This document shows, one piece after another, positions 47,496-59,773 of a DNA stretch of 64,000 bases (position 1 is its first letter; every line of letters begins with the position of its first letter). Origin of the DNA: Karstenula rhodostoma CBS 690.94 (lineage: Eukaryota; Ascomycota; Dothideomycetes; Pleosporales; Didymosphaeriaceae); the NCBI GenBank assembly GCA_010093485.1, contig MU001507.1, positions 446,844 through 510,843 of the forward strand, written 5' to 3'. Below the pieces are notes generated by a model. It saw only the letters and a list, made by a program, of their open reading frames with translations, made no database searches and was not told where the DNA came from. Both the position numbers and the translations under genes were made by a program.

Positions 47496-50400
47496 ATAGT
47501 TTCTATAGGCTTCTAATCTATCTATAGTTTCTATAGGCTTCTAATCTATTTATAGTTTCTTTAGATATTAGTCTTATTAATCTAGCTTACTAGTTATAAT
47601 ACTAAAAGGTATCTATAGATAATTTAATACTAGTAGCTACTTTAGTAGCTAATAGAGTTTTATATAAAGCTTAACTAGCGATATTTAATCTTATAAGGAT
47701 AACCTAAGTATTAGTAATATACTAGTTATTATTATTTATATATAGAGCTATTATTATTAAGAAATCTTTACTATAGTAAAAGGTTTTATATCCTTTAGAA
47801 CCCCCTCTATTCTATAGTTATAGATATAAATAATAGAATAATTAGGTTATAAAACTTCTATAGCCTACCTTTAAGTCTCTATATAAGTAAGCTAAGCTAG
47901 ACCCTCCCCTATAAGTATATAAGTTAATAAGAGGTTATTTAATACTACTTTAGTAAACTTAAATTATATCTAGGGATTTATTACTTATTAGTAATACTAG
48001 TACTACTAGCTTACTAAGGAGCTTAAATAAAAGCTCTTTATAGTAGTTAACTATATAAGGTAAAGGGTAGAGGTTATAAAAATAGTAGAAAGTATAGAGA
48101 TTAATCTTTATCCTTTAGTATATAAAGGGCCTTTATTATTATTCTATTATTTTTAAGTCTATATTATATTATATAGTAGATTACTTATATATTCTATATT
48201 AATATTTCTTTACTTACTAATTATTAATATTAGTATAGGGCTACCCTATATATAGGAAACTAATTATATTAGTAAATACTTAGCTATATATATATAAAAG
48301 TACTTATATATATTAATATAATAATATAGTTTTAAGGTATAGAAATATATACTATTTACTATTATATCGCTTACCTATATATATTAATTAGGCTTAGTAA
48401 AAGTAAAGGTAATATAAGTCTATATTATATTATATAGTAAATTACTTATATATTCTATATTAATATTTCTTTCCTTATTAATAGTTAGTATTAGTATAGG
48501 GCTACCTTATATATAGAAAACTAATTATAATAGTAAATACTTAGCTATATATATATAAAAATACTCTTATATATTAATATAATAATATAGTCTTTAGGTA
48601 TAGATATATATACTATTTACTATTACCTTACTTACCTATATAACTTAATTAGACTTAGTATAAATAAAGTTAATACTTATAATTATATAACTCTACTATT
48701 CCTTTCTTACTTTCTCTTTTATAAACTTTATACTTTAGTACTTATAATTACCTATAGTAGTATATATTATTCTTTATACTAGTCTCTTCCTCCTATTTAC
48801 TATAATAGATATCTACTCTATCTATTTACTATAATTTTAAAAAGGAATATCTCTAAATCTAAAGATAGCTCTACTCTTATATAATAGGTAGTATAATAAC
48901 CTATAATATAATAATCCTCCCTAGCTATAAAAGAAATAGCCTATCTAAGTAGTATAGACTAAGGCTAAAGACTAGATACTAAACCTTATACTTATATAAT
49001 TATTCTAAGCTCTACTAGCTACTCTAGAGGGCCTTATAAGGGGATACCCCTAAATCTAGCTTTAGTCTATAATTATATAGTTATATTATAGCTAATAATA
49101 CCCTATTATATAAATAATAGACCCTTATAATAGATAATAAACCTTATACTTATATATTTATTCTAAGCTCTACTAGCTACTCTAGAAAGTCTTATAAAGG
49201 GATACCCCTAAATCTAATTTTAGTCTATAATTATATAGTTATATTATAGTTAATAAGCCCTTTATATTCTAGATAAGGGCTTATCTAGAATATAGTTAGG
49301 TTATACTATATATATATATAAGAGGGGTATTAGCTTATAGACTTTATTACTTATTTTTAAATATAGATAATTTTTTTAGTTTTATACTAGAAAATACTTA
49401 TACCTAGGAATTTACTAATAGTTCTATTCTAATATACCTATTATAGGTTATTATTTATTTAAATATAAACTAACCCTAAAGGTAATATTAACTCTAGTTT
49501 CTTTAATAGCTCTCTAAATATAGCTACTAGTTTATTTAGTTATTATAATAGCTATAAAAATCTAGACTTATAGTTTACTATATAATATTATATATAGAGT
49601 CTTTTAAATATATCTAGATAATTTATACTTTAGTTAACTTAGGTACTACTACCTTTTAGTAATAGATTAAGTTATTTAGTATATACTATTATAGTTTTAA
49701 GCTTTTAAAGCCTATAGTAGATATCTAGTAACTTAGTTTACTTATAGGATTTTTCCTTTATCTTTCTTTTAGTATCTATTAATAAGTATTAGTTATTAGA
49801 AGGACTAGTTCTAGTATCTTTAAATATCTATAGTTATAGTATATATTACTATATTAATCTAGGGCTTACCTATTAAAGTATCTAATATATTTAGATACTT
49901 AAGGGGTATATACTATATTATATTTAATTACTATCTTACTTTTTATAGATAGACTATACCTTACTTAGCTACTAGTACTTTATTATTTAATTAGAAAAGA
50001 GATAAATATATTATATATTTTTATTCTATTATTAGTTCTATACTAATAGTTACTATTAGTATATAAATTTATAGTAAAAAAAAATAGATAGTATATATAA
50101 CTTATATACTATATAAGTTAATAAGAAGTTAGGTTAAATATATATAAATTTTTAGAGTTCTAGAATATTTAGTAGTATAATTACTTATATTATATAAATT
50201 ATTATCTAGTATAGTATACTTAGTATATATATATACTCTACTTTTATAGGCCTACTTTACTTCCTATATATACCTATAGTAGTGGCCTAATACTAATATT
50301 AATATAGATAAATAACCTTTCTATATTATAGCTTACTCCTACTTATTAATATTAATACTATTATAGATTAGTATAGTAGCTATACTTTACCCTATAAGGC

Positions 50401-52983
50401 TATACTAGATAGTACTAGTAATAAACTAGATAGGAGATAGAAACTACTAGTATAAATATCCTTTTAGATATAGTAGAGGGTATAGTATTAACTAGTAAAT
50501 AAAGAAAAGGTATTTTAAACTTTACTACTATAAGAATATCTCTTTTAATAATCTAGAAAAAGCTATATATAAAAATTTTATACTAGCTATAAAAGTTAAT
50601 AAACTTATAAAAAAGTAATTTAAAGAAAGTAATAGTAAGAAGGATAATTAAGATAGGTATATTAATTTACTAGTCTATAATAAGTTTCTAGAAGATAAGT
50701 AAATATACTAGGATCTAATAAATAGATTAAATATAAGCTAGTATAGTAGATATAATAAGCTATTTACTATATAGCCTAATAAAGGTAAGTAATTATAATA
50801 CTATAATTAGTATATAAAGAAACTAAAGCTTAGTAGCTAATTATATCTTTCTACTTAATATAGAGATATACTAAGCCTTTATAAGTTATTCCTATCTATA
50901 ATAAAGGGTATTATATAAAGTAATCTAGAAATAATATAATATAAATATTAAAGAGTTAATAGAGACTATTTTTAGAAATTAAGTACTTATTAATACTATA
51001 AAAGTAATCTATTTTAACTACTACCCTTAGGGCTATATAGTATATATAGGATAATATTATAATAGTAGGGTATATAGCTTCTATAACTAGTTTTACTATT
51101 CTAAAGAGGTAGAGTAGTAGTATAGACTATTTTAACCTATTACTTAGTTCCTTTATATACCTATAGTAAACTATCTTAGAAGTTAGTTTAGTAATCTATA
51201 GTAAGTACTAGAGCTTTAATATTATAAGGATAGAGAGTTTTCTAATTTAAATAGATATATATATACTAATATCTATAATAGAGAGCTTTTTAATTACTAG
51301 TATAAAAAGGGCCTATTTTATAATTACTACTACCTAGTTCTATACCTAACTATTAATAGTATTAGTTTAATATTTATAGTAAAGAAGTATATAATAGTTA
51401 TACTAGTAGTTTTTAATATATATAACCTTAAATTAATAATATATAAGAAGTTAGATAATATACTAGTTATAATAATTATACTAGAAAGCGTTTAATATAA
51501 GGCTATAAATATATTTCTTAAATTACTTATTAATAAAATAAGACTCCTATATATAGGTATAGAAAATATATTAGATATTTATACTAGTTAAATATTTATT
51601 TTAAAAGCTAATATTACCTTAATTATAGGTAATAAACCTACTATTACCTAGATTATAAAAATAAAATAACTAAGTAATTCTAAATAATTCTATTAATTAT
51701 ATATAATAGAAAGTATTTATATATAAGTTAGAACTAGATAGAAATATTATTACTTTCCCTATACTAATAGATATAATATACTAATTAATAGTATAGATTA
51801 TATAGAAATTAAAAAAATCCTTATATAAATAATAACTATAGATTAATATAATAAGTTTATAATCTTATATAATAGTAGTCTATCTTATTAGTTATATTTA
51901 CTTAACCTAGTAATAATATTCTTTCTATATAGCTTTCTAATTAATATTATATACTATATATATATAAATATTCTAAAGCTACTCTATAATATTTAGATTA
52001 GAGAGAAGTTTAGTATAAGGGGCTATCTATAGGAACTAAATAGAGCTATAATAAATTAAATAGTAAATATAATAAAGTACTTTAAAAGGAATATTCCTAT
52101 TATAGTTAATATTATACTAAGTAATATACTATACTAAAAGATATAGAAATTAGTAGAATAATAGAGTTAGATTCTAATATATAGCCTTATAGTACTAAAG
52201 GATAAATTACTAGAAGATTACTACTAATATTTTATAAAATACTAGTAGCTATATTAGCTAGTCTTATAACTAGTAATTACTAAAAAGTAGTATAAGCTTA
52301 TTACTATATTAGTAAAGAATTTTATATAAAAGTATAAGAATTTTTATTATAGATTTAACCTTATACTTATTAGTATATATACTACTTAAATCTACTACCT
52401 TCTTTATATTACTAATAATATATAGGTATATAGACTATTTATATACTAGGTATAGTAAATACTAAAATAGTTCTTATAAATTATAAAGAGAAATATAAAA
52501 TCCCCTTCTAAGCTTTATATTAGCTTAATAAATAATATAGTATTTTAAAAGTAAGCTTTAAACCTATTATAGTAAAATAATATAATAGTATACCTATAAG
52601 ACTAACTAAATAATATAAATAACTATTTCTATAACCTATTTTTTAGACTACTACTAGTACCTATATAGTATATAATTAATAACTTATATATAAATATAGA
52701 TATCTATATAATAGACTTATAATAGTATTATTAATATATTCTTAATAATAAGATAATAATATAGATACTAAGTATATAGTAGAGTAATATATATTATAAT
52801 TTATATATTACTTTTAAAGGGTACTTTAGAGTTACCTTTAGTATAGTAGAGTACTTTATAAAGAATCTATAAAATAATATAAAATAGATACTAATTAAAT
52901 TATAGAAATATATAGATATAGTTTAATAAAAATATTTATAATAAATTATAGATAGACTAGAAAGACTATAGAGGTATATATAA

Positions 52984-53352
52984 GTAGAGAATATATTAAA
53001 TAATATTAAAATAATATATAAAAGTAATTATACTAGAAATATAACTAAAGAGTATATTATTAATAAAAAAGGATTTATTAATATATTAAATTACTCTATT
53101 AAAAACTCTAGTAAAGATACTAGTAAAAGTTCTAGAAATATTAAAGAAATAGATATAGACCCTAGTAAAGACTTTAGTAAAGACTTTAATAGAAACTATA
53201 GTAATATTAAAGAGATAGATATTACCTATAATAGGAACTCTAATAAAGGCCCTAATAAAGGCCCTAATAAAAGCCCTAATAAAGACCCTAATAAAGACCC
53301 TAATAAAAACCCTAATAAAGACTTTAATAAAGATTCTAGTAAAATTAATAGT
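52984..53352 (+). pseudogene. Open relic frame of 123 codons inside the RIP block
   Basis: From 52984 to the TAG at 53353 there are 123 sense codons in a row with no ATG. This is remarkable in DNA where TAA and TAG are everywhere. Upstream (about 52760-52983) the same frame is interrupted only by TAA and TAG, the codons that RIP makes from Gln and Trp codons. It contains GYFRVTFSIVEYF. The 3' part is a 12 bp repeat (53240-53335) encoding NKGP/NKDP-type tetrapeptides. I do not recognise the protein; a transposon-encoded or captured gene is likely. Confidence 0.45.
53240..53335 (+). repeat. 12 bp tandem repeat, about eight copies
   Basis: CTAATAAAGGCC-type units with changes only at the GGC/AGC/GAC/AAC codon. 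It is in frame with the 123-codon relic. Confidence 0.85.
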
Positions 53353-53385
53353 TAGTACTATAATATTATATAACTAGCTAGTATA

Positions 53386-53580
53386 TAGTAGAACTCTAGC
53401 CTTAGATTCTAATACTAATAGTTAACTATTAATACTATAATAGATATATATAATAGAGCTCTAGCCTTAGATTCTAGTACTAATAATTAATTATTAGTAC
53501 TATAATAAATATATATAGTAGAGTTCTAGCCTTAAATTCTAGTACTAATAGTTAACTATTAATACTATACTAGATATATA
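53386..53580. repeat. 65 bp tandem repeat, three copies
   Basis: GA(A/G)CTCTAGCCTTAGATTCT-like starts at 53391, 53456 and 53521. Each is followed by GTTAACTATTAATACTAT, a small palindrome. It lies just before the right edge of the block. Confidence 0.8.
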
Positions 53581-53815
53581 TAACTCTATAGCTTATAAAT
53601 AAAATAAGTTTTATAAAAATTTAAAAATATATAAAAATAAATTAAATATTTAAAGTAAATTTATATAAACTTATAATATTTTCTAGGGGTACTAAGATAA
53701 ATATATTAAGTTACTATAATAGGGAAATTTAACTATACTACGCTATATAAAAGGATACACTATTTAGGGAAATTTAAAAAATTAAAAATATACCCCTTTT
53801 AGGTGAACTTGTTAG

Positions 53816-54253
53816 CTATAGTGGAGCTGGGGACATGAAATCATCATGGAAAAGTTGGATCAGCTTGACATATCCGGTATTCACTTTTTTGTACTGAGGC
53901 GGCTCGGGAGCGTTATCGATCACTGATTGTAGCGCATCCTTGTCGACACGGACGCAGTAGGTATATCGCGGATAGTGGAACGGCCCGGAACGCAGCGCTT
54001 CGCGTAACTCTTGTTCGGCCTCAGAGCCTTCAACCCATTACTTGAAGAGCTGTCGGACTTGGTCCGCATTCGCGCCATCAAGAGTACTTCGATCTTCTTT
54101 GATGGTAATTTCCAAGGTCGTAGATAAGTCCGCTGCTGCGAAGAGGGCAAGATGGGCTTGCATCATCTCTTTGAAAATGAAGACGAAGTTCTCCCAATCC
54201 GAGTCTGAATCATAATCGCATCGATAAATAAGCAAGCCCCATTTTGGATTCAT
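53816..54253 (-). pseudogene. WG..IYR / PRYxYC family protein with a premature stop
   Basis: The frame begins at ATG 54253 (MNPKWGLLIYRCDYDSD); it is open further upstream to 54535. It reads through EDRSTLDGANADQVRQLFK to a TAA at 54040-54038, then continues in the same frame, WVEGSEAEQELREALRSG, PRYTYCVRVDKDALQSVI and GYVKLIQLF, to a TAG at 53818-53816. The continuing similarity beyond the TAA shows one nonsense change; CAA to TAA is the typical RIP product. I recall the WGxxIYR ... DxxRxxFxxW ... PRYxYCxxVD pattern from many uncharacterised ascomycete proteins; no function is known. Full length from ATG 54253 would be about 145 residues. It ends only 14 bases from the RIP block. Confidence 0.65.
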
Positions 54254-55040
54254 GTGGTCTTGAATGCATGAGCGTATCGTATCGATGGGTCGGCCCAGTA
54301 TGGGTAAGCTCGGGCCCTCAGTATCTATTATGTCTTGTACGCTGCGGAAGCCCAGGCTTTGCGTGCGGCGACTGTCTTGTAACATTGGTGTCGAATGAGA
54401 GAACCTTCTCATACCCAAGCATGGGCTTCTGGAGAAAACCCCAATATTTGGGACAGCTGGCGATGCAGCGGCAGTAGTTAGGATTGACCTTGGGCGGTTT
54501 ACACCTCGGAGGTGGCGTAGTTGGGTACCCAACATCCGTGCAAGTCTGGCTAAGTAATGCCCAAAAAACTAGAGCATGTGTCAGAAAATGCCGAGTGTAA
54601 GTGAGGGACTTATCAAATGGATAGACTGACTCATGCATAGATAATATTTGCGCGACTTGTTGTGGTATTAGTATTGAAATCTGCGAAATTGGCCATTGGT
54701 TTTTGGCAGTTTCGATAATTGCGACGGGCATATTGAGGGACTCATGCACTCTGCTATAAATGGAACATTTGTATTTCTAGCCGTTACGGGCCGACACTAT
54801 TTGCACAATCGCAGTACAGCAATATTGAGGGATGAGCCTGGGACAACGCCATGATCGCAGGTGCAAAAAGAAAACCGACAATACGCTATGCGGAAATCGA
54901 AGAAGATCGCACTCACTTTGCTTCTCTTGCGGTATCACTCGGTCAACATCGTCTTCCTTATTCTCTGCAACATCATCGGGCATCGTCATATCGCCAATGC
55001 GACTCTTGAGAATATATTTCGTCACTGTTCCATCTCGCAT
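54254..55040. other. Degraded segment between two pseudogenes
   Basis: A minus-strand frame (54318-54749) contains a hydrophobic stretch, FLTHALVFWALLSQ, followed by the Cys-rich CTDVGYPTTPPPRCKPPK. It may be the remains of a small secreted protein or of the 3' end of the chitinase. Another frame (54777-55052) is continuous with the chitinase relic frame but has no recognised domain. Confidence 0.35.
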
Positions 55041-56687
55041 CAACACAGTCAAAAGCTATGTATTCGAGGATATTTCAGCTTAGTAAGTTGCACGAGTAAA
55101 CCACAATTAGTCCAAATGCTTATCCGCCCCGGTGCGCCAGGTGCAGTCATTCATCACTGAAGGTCTTTGGCAACAGTAATGTGCCATGTAATTGCTGAAC
55201 CCGCAAGCGAAGTCTCCTTTCTGATTCCTGGTCGAGACCGAGTCCCGGTCTGGTGGACACTCCGTTCCACTAGGCGCATCATCAATCAGCATATCGACAC
55301 TATGGACTTGTGAAGCTTACCATTTGGTCCAGTAACACAATTCTTTGATATATATCTAGTCACCAGCATCACAGCAAAATAATTTAACCCCCCGGGTGGA
55401 TAGCTTTGTATCGCTATCTGGCTTAGTAGGCAAGCCACCCCAAGACGATTTGAAGACTAAAGTCTCCCCTAAGTAGTATTGCCCGTTTCATTCGGTTACA
55501 TAACCTCTTCAGCGATATCCGCCTTCTTTCAGTGTAGTCTTAGCCGGGCAACATATCGAACGCTGTTAGCCGTTCTACTTTGGGTATTAGCATGGTAGCA
55601 CTTACAAAACTCTTAGCCAATACTGCTCTTAACGAGAAAGCTAGACACAGACCATAAAACCCGTATTAATTCAAAAGTTTATGAATATCTACCGCAAATT
55701 TTTTACTCAGTTATCAGTAGACCTCGCGATGTTTCTAAACACTAGTTGTGTCACCGTGCTATTATCAGAAAAAGTCCAGCTACCAACACTAATCCAAACC
55801 TTCAGCCTACTGTTGTATCTCTTGACTTCCGCAACCTCGTGGAAGAGATCTTCAGGGGTCCACGAATCCATTATAGTCAAGGCGAAAGTCTTCGGGTCTA
55901 TATACGCAACGCGTAGTTAAGATAGGTAAGAGCGTCCACTAGTACCATCATGTCAGCCAATTCAGAACGTAGAGGCAACTGAAAGAGGAACATGAATAGA
56001 AGATCTGTGGGTGCCATCTTATAGAAAGACGATCGGGAACCCCAAGATTCATAGTAACCAAAGATTTAATTACAAGCAGAAAAGAAGCCATTGAAAAAGA
56101 GCTCTAGGGCTCTCTTATATTTATCTAATATCCGCCCTCTATTGGCGGGCGATTTCGGGTGAAGCACACAATTGCGTTGGCATTTCTTGTCGCAGGATAG
56201 CTCCATCTTGCCGCAAAATCCGTAATGGCTACAGCATGTACTCAGTGGACATGTGGCACCGGGCGTAGCTGCTTATTGGTCACAAAGGGCAGTTGCGTTG
56301 CAATTCGAAGTATGTTAGCCTTAGGAGGAAAGTATGTCACTTGGTCCCAGATAGCGAGAGCGAATCTTTGCTTACTAGATACGGAATTCCTACTTTGACC
56401 ACAACAAGCTCCATTCTCACACGGGCGGCTGACTGCACAGATATAGTCGTCTCTTTTACTCAAGGAATGGGCATGCCATGAGGACCATGTCTATGGCTGA
56501 GTACGTTGGTTCCACTACTTTTGGTTGCCAAAGTTACATCTGTGGCCCCCAGATGTTCTTCGGGCGCAGTAGCTCCATACACGACAGAGAACAAGTAAGT
56601 GGCGTCGAAAAATGCCAAACAAAGTACAGGCGCAGAAGCCACCAGCAAAGTGATGCAACACCAAGATCTTCCTGGAAAGATATTCAT
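55041..56687 (-). pseudogene. Subgroup C GH18 chitinase, heavily degraded
   Basis: Read on the minus strand. An ATG at 56687 opens a signal-peptide-like N-terminus (CCITLLVASAPVLCLAF). After a one-base frame break near 56465 comes KRDDYICAVSRPCENGACCG, the start of the chitin-binding part. At about 56276-56178, CPLSTCCSHYGFCGKMELSC is a type-1 chitin-binding module. The GH18 barrel starts at 55901-55708 with LKVWISVGSW (SxGG altered to SVGS) and WTFSDNSTVTQLVF. In the next frame YGFYGLCLA (about 55640-55666) stands where YGFDGVDxDWE is expected, so all catalytic acids are gone. The rest of the barrel is missing. A Cys-rich C-terminal part (GTECPPDRDSVSTRN, MAHYCCQR, NDCTWRTG) survives at 55107-55300. 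Such chitinases act on cell-wall chitin and often sit beside LysM genes, as here. Confidence 0.8.
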
Positions 56688-57762
56688 GTTGTCTGAAGCG
56701 CAAGAAGATAGTTTGGACAGTTAGGTTGAGTGAACTCAATCAAGTTTATCTGGTGAGCGGAAATGGCTCTACTACGACAGGTACGATAGCCATCTGTCTG
56801 GCTCGACCCAGGTCCAGAGCTGTGCCATAACACAATATGTGAAATCAGCTTTGGCGCTCAGAAAAGCCCTCGGTCCGCCCACAGGTAGATGCTGGAGGCC
56901 TTGAACATTTCCCTTTCTCTGGAGGCCGTGATGTTTACCCAAGCGAAGGTAACAGCCCAATTCTTGAAGTGGATTCAGAGTTTCCGAAATGTTGTCACTA
57001 GTTCCCATGCATTCAATTTCGACTATATTTAGATCTTCAAGATAGCTTATAGATCTCATGTACCGAGTTATCCAAATGTATCAATGACCTGCTTCATGGG
57101 GAGCGGAATGTCCACCTTCATAAAGTTGCATCCTGTTGCACTTGCATGACTTGACCATGCCGCAATACGATCGCACCATAGAAAGTACTCTGGTTATATC
57201 AGAGAGGTTTCATTGGGGCTTGTCGATGGGCTTTCGCCCCTGAATAGACGGCTAAAAAGATCCGCATCGGCCCGCTGCAGGTACGCGGCGCAGTAGCCAT
57301 ACCTGATATCGAGACTGTCCAACACGCACGGAGAGTGGAGGAGCGAGTTCTACTGAGCCTGCTGTATCACTCTATATGAAATTCAATATATCCAAATGAT
57401 ACTGGTAAGTCACATTAGGGTTTCTAGGCTTTAACGACCGGGACTGTGCGTCACCAATCCCCGGGCGAACTGAAGCAACAGGTCACCATATCAAAGTTTG
57501 ACGGCCGTATCTCGCAGAAAATTAGCCAGTGGTACTTCATTTCGGTTAATATATGAAGTTGTCCGGGATCCTTGAGGGTGCGAATGCTACTCACTGTGAT
57601 CGTTGCTCCCAGTGCACGACATTTCAGTAGATCCCCAATCGTCATACCTTTGCAACGCAAACACACTTTCTCGAGCTCAATGTTGTATCGATTGAAACAT
57701 TTGTCGCGGCTTGCAAGACTCCTCCGAGTCTTGTGGGTTGGGTCTTTCGTGCAACAGCTTGA
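56688..57762. other. Region between chitinase relic and LysM gene
   Basis: This is the shared upstream region of the two divergent chitin-related genes. A minus-strand frame (56772-57059) of 95 codons has no recognised features. The 5' exon and signal peptide of the LysM gene are expected here or just after, but I could not identify them. Confidence 0.4.
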
Positions 57763-59091
57763 GAACTCACCGCCTTCCGAACCGCCTCTCACTGCATCCT
57801 CAACTGCATCGTCGAAGCTCCCACTTCCGTCAAAAAGCGGCCTGGCACTGCTTCTAATTGTTTTATCTACCGGAACTATCGTGATTTGCCTTCCCTTCTG
57901 GATCAATGACAATCAGATACGCGCCCTCTTTTTAGTCCACGCAGCAACACTTGCGGGTACCTTGTATCTATGTACGATGTGTCTATGGAAGATCTGCTTG
58001 ACTGGAACCCTAGCTTCGACCCTTCCAATTGCACTATGCAGCCGGGGTTCAGCTATTGCGTTTACAGCGAAGACCAACACCATAAGCCCAGTGAGTACCC
58101 AGGCTTGTTAGCCCTTCTAAGTCTACATGACTCTGGATAAATGATACCACCAGATTATACTGCCATTTTGTCTGGATCTTCGGCGTGTTGGAGTGCAGAG
58201 GAGATCGGTCGAAACAACATTCCTCAAGGAACAACATCAACTTGTAATTGTTACTCAGAACTGCAAGGCGACGTAGAGCCCGAATACCGTAAGCTTTCCA
58301 AACTTCCATCTCACCGACTTATAACCAACCGCAACAATCGCAGGTGAGACGTGTGATGGGCTAGTCGAACGAATCCGTGCTAGTGTAGCTGATATCAAGA
58401 TATGGAACCCTTGGGTAGGTTCGAACTGCGATGAAGGCTTGTATTTAGGACTCGGCTCCAACGATACAAGAGGGGTATGTATACGGGTCAGCCGGGAGCA
58501 ATCGTCTCTATCTACCTCACGCACATCACGTATAAGCTCCTTGGCGCCCTCCTTGTCCACTTCATCCACTAGTACCAAGACAGCAATAGCGACCAAGACG
58601 AGCTTAGCCACTCATGGGCCTACCCAAACAGGTATTGCTGCGGACTGTCAGAAATTCAAGACTATTGACGACGGGGACACATGCTCGGATGTTTTGAAGA
58701 CGTATGGAATAAGTATGGAGCAGTTCTACGCGTGGAATCCTTCCGGTAAGTGACATGTTTTCCAATCTAAAAAAAGAGTGCATATCCACTAATGGGTCCA
58801 GTTGGACCGGACCGCGTTGGCATGTGGCTGCATTATGCATACTGTGTATCGGCCCCCTCTAGAATCTCTACATCCACGAACGCATCCCCTACCACTGGCC
58901 CATTGCGAGATGGGTCACCCAAGACATGTTCAAAGTATTACACCCCACAAGCTGGAGAGACTTGTCAACATGTTCTGGATGTAAATGGCTTGGAGCTGGC
59001 GCAGCTATACAAATGGAATACAGATATTGGTCGCGGTTGTGAGAGCATGTGGCCTGGTTATGGCCTTTGCGTTAGTGGTGGTCCTGCTTGA
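57763..59091 (+). pseudogene. Four-LysM chitin-binding protein, one premature stop
   Basis: Exons: 57763 (or earlier) to 58090, 58154-58288, 58344-58745 and 58802-59091, with introns of 63, 55 and 56 bp; all phases join. LysM 1 is TCGYLVSMYDVSMEDLLDWN with CTMQPGFSYCV. LysM 2 is TCDGLVERIRASVADIKIWN with CDEGLYLGL. LysM 3 is DDGDTCSDVLKTYGISMEQF ending in YAYCV. LysM 4 is QAGETCQHVLDVNGLELAQL ending in GYGLCV. A Ser/Thr linker joins 2 and 3. Before LysM 1, GTASNCFIYRNYRDLPSLLD is the usual N-terminal lead of this family. It is followed by an in-frame TGA at 57907-57909. No GT..AG intron fits to remove it in the right phase. Everything downstream is intact. LysM modules bind chitin oligomers at the wall or in the apoplast. 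It is divergent from the chitinase relic. Confidence 0.8.
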
Positions 59092-59773
59092 AGTAGCGTT
59101 TATAGTCAATTTACACCTTGGAGGTGGGACAGACGGCCAACTAGCAGAATCGCCAAATCTACAGAGCAAACATCCAATATACCGAATCAATCGTGAAATT
59201 TATCCGACTAAACCTATGATCCTTGACGACATTTAATGTTAGAGATTGCACCGATCATAAGCTTGCTAGATGTTTTATCTGTGACGCGGTTAGAATCATA
59301 GCTTCTCGTTTGACAGCTGTGATACATTGCCTTATTGTACTACAGACCACTTAAAGCCGAGCGAGACTTGGTTTGTCTCCCAATTTTCCCAATGATCAGC
59401 CCATGAGTTCGCTCGACTATCCAACCCATGACAGATGTCTCTGGTAAGCTAACGCAAACCTGAAATATCCACTGGATGTTAAAAGCTGCTAGAACCTAAG
59501 AGACGTTACCCACAAAGCCCTTGAGAAATGACTTTTCAATCTTGGTTCTTCACATGAGCAGACGAGTTAACGCCAACAGTGATCCAGGTCACAAGTCCAG
59601 CTGTTTGACGTTAGTAAGCAATCAAACGAATTCAACGAAACGACAAACCCTGGTGGTTTGCACCGTCTAGCCAAGCCCAATGCGCGAACGGATCAACCTT
59701 ATCCGTAGCTACTGCCTGCGCCCAACCGTCGTTTATAGTGAGGACCAATTCCTGCCGATTGCTCGAATATGGT
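59092..59773. other. Intergenic, no gene recognised
   Basis: This holds the 3' flanks of the LysM gene and the convergent dioxygenase gene. TTACACCTTGGAGGTGG near 59113 resembles a segment at 54499 (TTACACCTCGGAGGTGG), perhaps a trace of shared ancestry within the cluster. Confidence 0.45.

Larger units (their letters stand above)
30003..53802. repeat. RIP-saturated AT-rich block
   Basis: About 23.8 kb of extremely AT-rich DNA dominated by TpA. CpA and its complement TpG are almost absent, and CpG survives at about ten places (for example near 39585, 45118, 47670). Hence ATG is practically missing and no normal gene exists. This is the end state of repeat-induced point mutation (C to T at CpA on both strands) acting on repeats; such blocks are usually heterochromatin. 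Both edges are sharp. Degenerate tandem repeats inside are listed separately. I cannot name the original elements. One frame at 52984-53352 is still open. Confidence 0.95.

Noticed and set aside
30003..53802. Large intact transposon or gene cluster hidden in the AT block
   Set aside because: ATG hardly occurs and stops are dense in all frames; only fossil frames can be argued.
57451..57912. Minus-strand 153-codon frame
   Set aside because: It is antisense to the LysM gene's first exon, where plus-strand family motifs are clear.
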